Source: Ettlia oleoabundans (taxonomy: Eukaryota; Chlorophyta; Chlorophyceae; Chlamydomonadales). From it: 64,000 nucleotides of DNA. Location: positions 1 through 64,000 of the forward strand of contig JAAMXP010002370.1 in assembly GCA_019693395.1 (NCBI GenBank). Direction: 5' to 3'. The notes under the pieces are model-generated. The model did not search any database, was not told where the DNA came from, and saw nothing but the letters and a program-made list of their open reading frames with translations. Positions within the stretch are counted from its first letter, which is position 1; the number at the start of each line of letters is the position of its first letter. The position numbers and the translations under genes are program-made. Below are positions 60,637 through 64,000 of this stretch, in pieces.

Positions 60637-61098
60637 GCATGCTACAGAGGGAGAGCAGGACCTGCGCTGGCAGCTGCAGCCTGGCCAGCCATTTTTCACT
60701 GCCGTTTCTGCAGCCGAGAAGATCACACCCACAGTTTTGCTGATACTTTGCTTTTGTTCCCGTTACTGTCTCCCTGCCTGCCTTGTTTGCCAGCTTGCTT
60801 GAGTTGATCGGCTGTAATCGCCGCTGTCATATAAGATGTTGTTTGCTGGATGGTCAATAGTGTGCCGATCAGGCCCTCAGACACAGAACCTGCTAGTTGA
60901 TCTCCAATTTTACAGGGGTCAGCACAGCACTGGGTGGAGTGGGTGCACTAAAGGTCGCCAATGGTCAGAACAGCATATTCCGCAGCTTTTTCTGATCCAG
61001 CGGACTATTGTACATGCAGATGACTGCCTCCAAGTGATTGGTGCACGGCCACCAGTCAGAGCCCTGGCAAGCAGCCAGTCGAGGCGCTCCACTCCCAA
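60637..61098. other. Convergent intergenic region
   Basis: 462 bp between the 3' ends of the CURT1-like gene and the FAD monooxygenase. It contains TGTAA at 60813-60817 (plus); no coding signal. Confidence 0.45.
60813..60817 (+). terminator. TGTAA polyadenylation signal, CURT1-like gene
   Basis: 177 nt downstream of the stop codon on the same strand. Confidence 0.5.
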
Positions 61099-64000
61099 TC
61101 ACGCATCCGGGCCTGTGGCGTGAAGGGCGCCATCCGACTTTGCAGATGCTGGAGGCATGGCGTCCCCACTGCCATCAACTGCGCCTCCTTCCCAGCTGAA
61201 CTTCTTGTGCGTCAGCCAGGCATTGGTGGAGCGCATGAGGGAGACAGGGACCAGCTTGAACGTCCAGTCTCGGCGCAAGCGCCCCAGCCAGCTCTCCCCC
61301 GCGCTGCTCTTGAACAGCTTTAGAGCTAAGTCATACACTCGCGCGACATGGGCCCCACGTTGTGCTTCAAAGCTGCGCAGCGTGGACTCCAGCTCAGCAG
61401 CGCTGAGCTTGACGGGCTCTGAGCTGGCAGCAGCGCCAGTGCCGCCAGATGCAGCAGCCTTTGCGCCTGCCGCGCTGTGCAGCGCCTGCAATATTTATTG
61501 CAACCAGGCGGGGGAGATAGGCTTTGAGGGTCAACACTTCTTGAGCGACACAGCAAAACCATCATCAGTGCACTGCGTACACGTACATGGACGTGCGCAA
61601 CGCAGGAAGCGGTGGCTAGTGGCATTACTGGCACCCTAAGCCCTGCGCCCGGGGATTTAATACAAAAACCAAGCTGGAAAGAAGAACGTGGAATCAATGG
61701 GGAGGACAAGGGATGCAAACAACTCACCACTGCCAGCTCCACGGCGTCCTCGATGCCCTGACCCGCACCCTGGCCCAGCGTGGGGAGCAGGCCGTGGGCC
61801 GCATCACCCACAAGGGTCACACACCCGTGTCCCCATACCTCCTGCAACCAAGAAGGGAGGGCATGCACAGGGTCGCGTGCAGGTTGTGTTGTGCACTTTG
61901 TGCCATAGCACACACTGTCTCCAGCTTGGTGAGAAATGCTGCGCCAGCATGCAGGGCTGGTGATGGCTAGTCTGTGCAGGCTTGGCAGATGGACAGGCGC
62001 CACTGAGGTGGTGTTAGTCCCAAGCCAACCAGCTGGGCTGCCGTCACAGAGGTGGTGTCAGCATGCTAAATTAAAGGTTGGCGCCCATCCCCTCAGGCAC
62101 CCACCGTGTCAGGGGGCATGCTCCACAGCTCCCCCACGTGTATGGCCTCAGGCTCCAGGGCCGCCGCCATCTCGGGTGCGGGGCTGCCATAGTCGGCACA
62201 CAGCTGCACCAGTGCCTGCTTGGCTTCCTGGGGGCTGATGCCCCGGCTGGTGCCCTGGGGGGCGGGGGTGTAGCGCGCAAAGCTGGCCTGGGTGGGGGAC
62301 ACCTGGTACAGACTGCGGAGGGATGGGACAACAAGGGGGGGAGATGAGGCTTTCCTTTTTGTAAGCCAATGTAATGCTGCAAGGTGTGGTGTCATTCGCA
62401 CTGCCATTACGTTTATTTACTTTTCTAAAAAGTGAGGGAGAGTGGTTGCTCACAGAATGGTGTGCATAGGCATAGGGATGCATCTGCCAGCTTAGCTCAA
62501 GGTGCCGTTTCTGCATGCTTGGCAGGAAGGCAACACGACAATTTCAGCGCTGCTGCGGTACCGATGCTGGGTGCAGGGGCTCACATGCAGGTCCCGCTGT
62601 CGCCGTACAGGAACTTGTTGCACCTGCCGCCTAGGCCCTGCAGCCAACCCTTAACGCCCCCTGCACGCATGCAGCAGCCCAGAGCACTTACAGCTTTGCT
62701 GAAACGTGGTGAGATCCAGCAAAGGCTGGGAGAACCGAATTTCTTGCAGTGCACGCAGCCAAGGCAACCCACACAGGGCCCTGACAGGATCGAATGAACG
62801 ATCAAACCCATTTCAAGTTCCCAGTTGGTGCAAGATACACCAACCTCCACTTCAGCTCCGAGCTCCCATGGTTCTGAGCTGCAACAAGTTACCCGCAACA
62901 CTGCACCCACCCACAGTTGGCCAGTACTGGACTGCTGGTCCCTAAGGCACCTACCGGGCAGCTTCTCCAGGTCCACCAGGCCCCTGTAGTACCGATATCC
63001 GCTGTACACAGGCTGCCTGGGGGTGTTACCTCGGTGCTCTGCACTCAAAGGTGGGACAGGTGGGTGTTGTTGAAAGGCCTGCCGGCGCATGCCTTACGTG
63101 TTGGGAGGGAGCCAGGGGATGAGCTATGACAGGGTTGGCTGCAGCAGGCCAGGCATATGCTGGCAAAAACAGCGGGCAAATGAGCCCTGGCGCCAAGCCG
63201 GGCATGGCCTTTGCCAGTAAGGCAAGACGCACCATCCAGGCAGGCGCGCACCGCTGACCGTATGCCGTCTGCCCCCACCAGCAGATCGCAGACCTCCTCC
63301 CGCAGCGCAGCATCCTGCTGGTCGTGCCCCGCTGGCGCCAGCTGCACCGCCACCCTGCCATCCTCCCGCAGCTGGAAGGAGCGAAAGCCCAGCCCACAGC
63401 TGACTGTGCCCGGTGGCAGAGCGGCGTACAGCGCCTGCTGCAGGGCGGGGCGGGTCAGGTTGCAAATGTAGTCGCCCACTTCGGGCGGCGAGCCAGGTGT
63501 TGCCCCCTCGGGGGGATCTGCCGTATCCTGCGGGACTTCTTTGAGCAGCTGGCCTGCAGGTGCAGCCGGGGGACATGATGGACGATCTGGTGGGGCGGGG
63601 CAACCCTACGACACAAATCTCCATTCTCAGCAAAGCGTCCCTGCCAGGCCCAGTCGGCAGCACAATTTATTGGGAGAAAAAGGACCGCAAAAGCAATACG
63701 CACCCATGCGATTGGTCATGACAGCCACTGGATCGTGCACCCCCCTGGCCGCCACATCGTGAGCCAGGGACGCCTGCTCCTCAGCGCCGCTCAGCAGCCG
63801 CAGCGCTGACATGGCATTCGGCTGCAGCCCCAGTCCGGCAGGGCCTGCAGGAAGCGTTTGCTCAACTAAAATGGAGGGAAGAGGCATGCTAGGCAGGGTT
63901 GCAACCACAGCTGCACAGCTGCGTGGTTCCAACCCAACAATGGGTCCACTGCCAAAGCGAGCTGCAAGCCCCGATGCAAAGCAGCACAGCCCCACCTGAT
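61099..64000 (-). CDS. FAD-dependent monooxygenase, N-terminus beyond window
   Basis: Flavoprotein hydroxylase of the UbiH/salicylate-hydroxylase/zeaxanthin-epoxidase superfamily. Exons supported: 63844-63704, 63553-63233, 63038-62955, 62312-62105, 61841-61728 and 61485-61099. One or more exons between 62955 and 62312 are not resolved. Motifs: GLGLQPNAMSALRLL after the missing GxGxxG, RPALQQALYAALPPG, the DG motif CDLLVGADGIRSAVR, and the FAD ribityl-binding GD mot­if VTLVGDAAHGLLPTLGQGAG followed by GIEDAVELA. The C-terminal exon encodes helices (FEAQRGAHVARVYDLALKLF) and a Gly/Ser/Asp tail. The first exon(s) with the dinucleotide-binding Gly motif lie right of 64000. Substrate unknown; similarity to zeaxanthin epoxidase is at superfamily level only. 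Confidence 0.82.

Overview
This window looks like nuclear DNA of a green alga (Chlorophyta). The genes are intron-dense, with exons mostly of 50-400 nt and short introns. They encode plant-type proteins: a chloroplast-type cystathionine beta-lyase, a CURT1-like thylakoid protein, a plant-style golgin-84 tail and a MAG2/RINT1 tether. Several genes have the chlorophyte poly(A) signal TGTAA 60-400 nt after the stop codon. The proteins are rich in Ala and Gln runs, as in trebouxiophyte and chlorophycean genomes. I see no transposon, rRNA, tRNA or CRISPR array. There is one single N (9242) and one 35-N gap (32932-32966), so the assembly is not perfect.

Layout from left to right: (1) 1-4185 minus, GH3 beta-xylosidase, C-terminus cut by the window edge; (2) 4337-5895 plus, PhyH-type dioxygenase; (3) 6234-8738 plus, urate oxidase; (4) 9573-11526 plus, SAR1 GTPase; (5) 12227-~12713 minus, small Cys-containing conserved protein; (6) 13435-16066 minus, glutathionyl-hydroquinone reductase; (7) 17050-18805 plus, NAT16/HISAT-like acetyltransferase with a frame break; (8) 19284-~20581 minus, charged coiled-coil protein of unknown function; (9) ~21161-23371 plus, Gln-rich putative nuclear protein; (10) 24808-28382 minus, cystathionine beta-lyase; (11) 28626-29537 plus, METTL21-type methyltransferase; (12) 29634-35480 plus, RINT1/MAG2; (13) ~36078-41849 plus, golgin-84-like; (14) 42119-43604 plus, arylamine N-acetyltransferase with broken frame; (15) 44212-48798 minus, LRR protein kinase; (16) 49432-52362 minus, RGP1; (17) 52684-58658 plus, RING-Tudor-BRCT-BRCT protein; (18) 59256-60636 plus, CURT1-like; (19) 61099-64000 minus, FAD monooxygenase, N-terminus beyond the window.

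Functionally the set is mostly housekeeping. Four genes serve the secretory pathway: SAR1 (COPII budding), RINT1/MAG2 (Golgi-to-ER tethering), golgin-84 (Golgi tether) and RGP1 (Rab6/Ypt6 GEF subunit). Urate oxidase, with a C-terminal Cys-Arg-Leu peroxisomal signal, belongs to purine nitrogen salvage. Cystathionine beta-lyase belongs to plastid methionine synthesis. Three gene pairs are divergent over short shared upstream regions (4186-4336, 28383-28625, 52363-52683).

The most unusual observations are a BRCA1/BARD1-like protein with a Tudor/Agenet-like module in place of ePHD or ankyrin repeats, and six GC-AG introns, three of them in one gene. There are also two acetyltransferase genes with reading-frame breaks. 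Exon boundaries were derived by hand from splice consensus, phase continuity and family motifs; for most genes the summed exons give an exact multiple of three.
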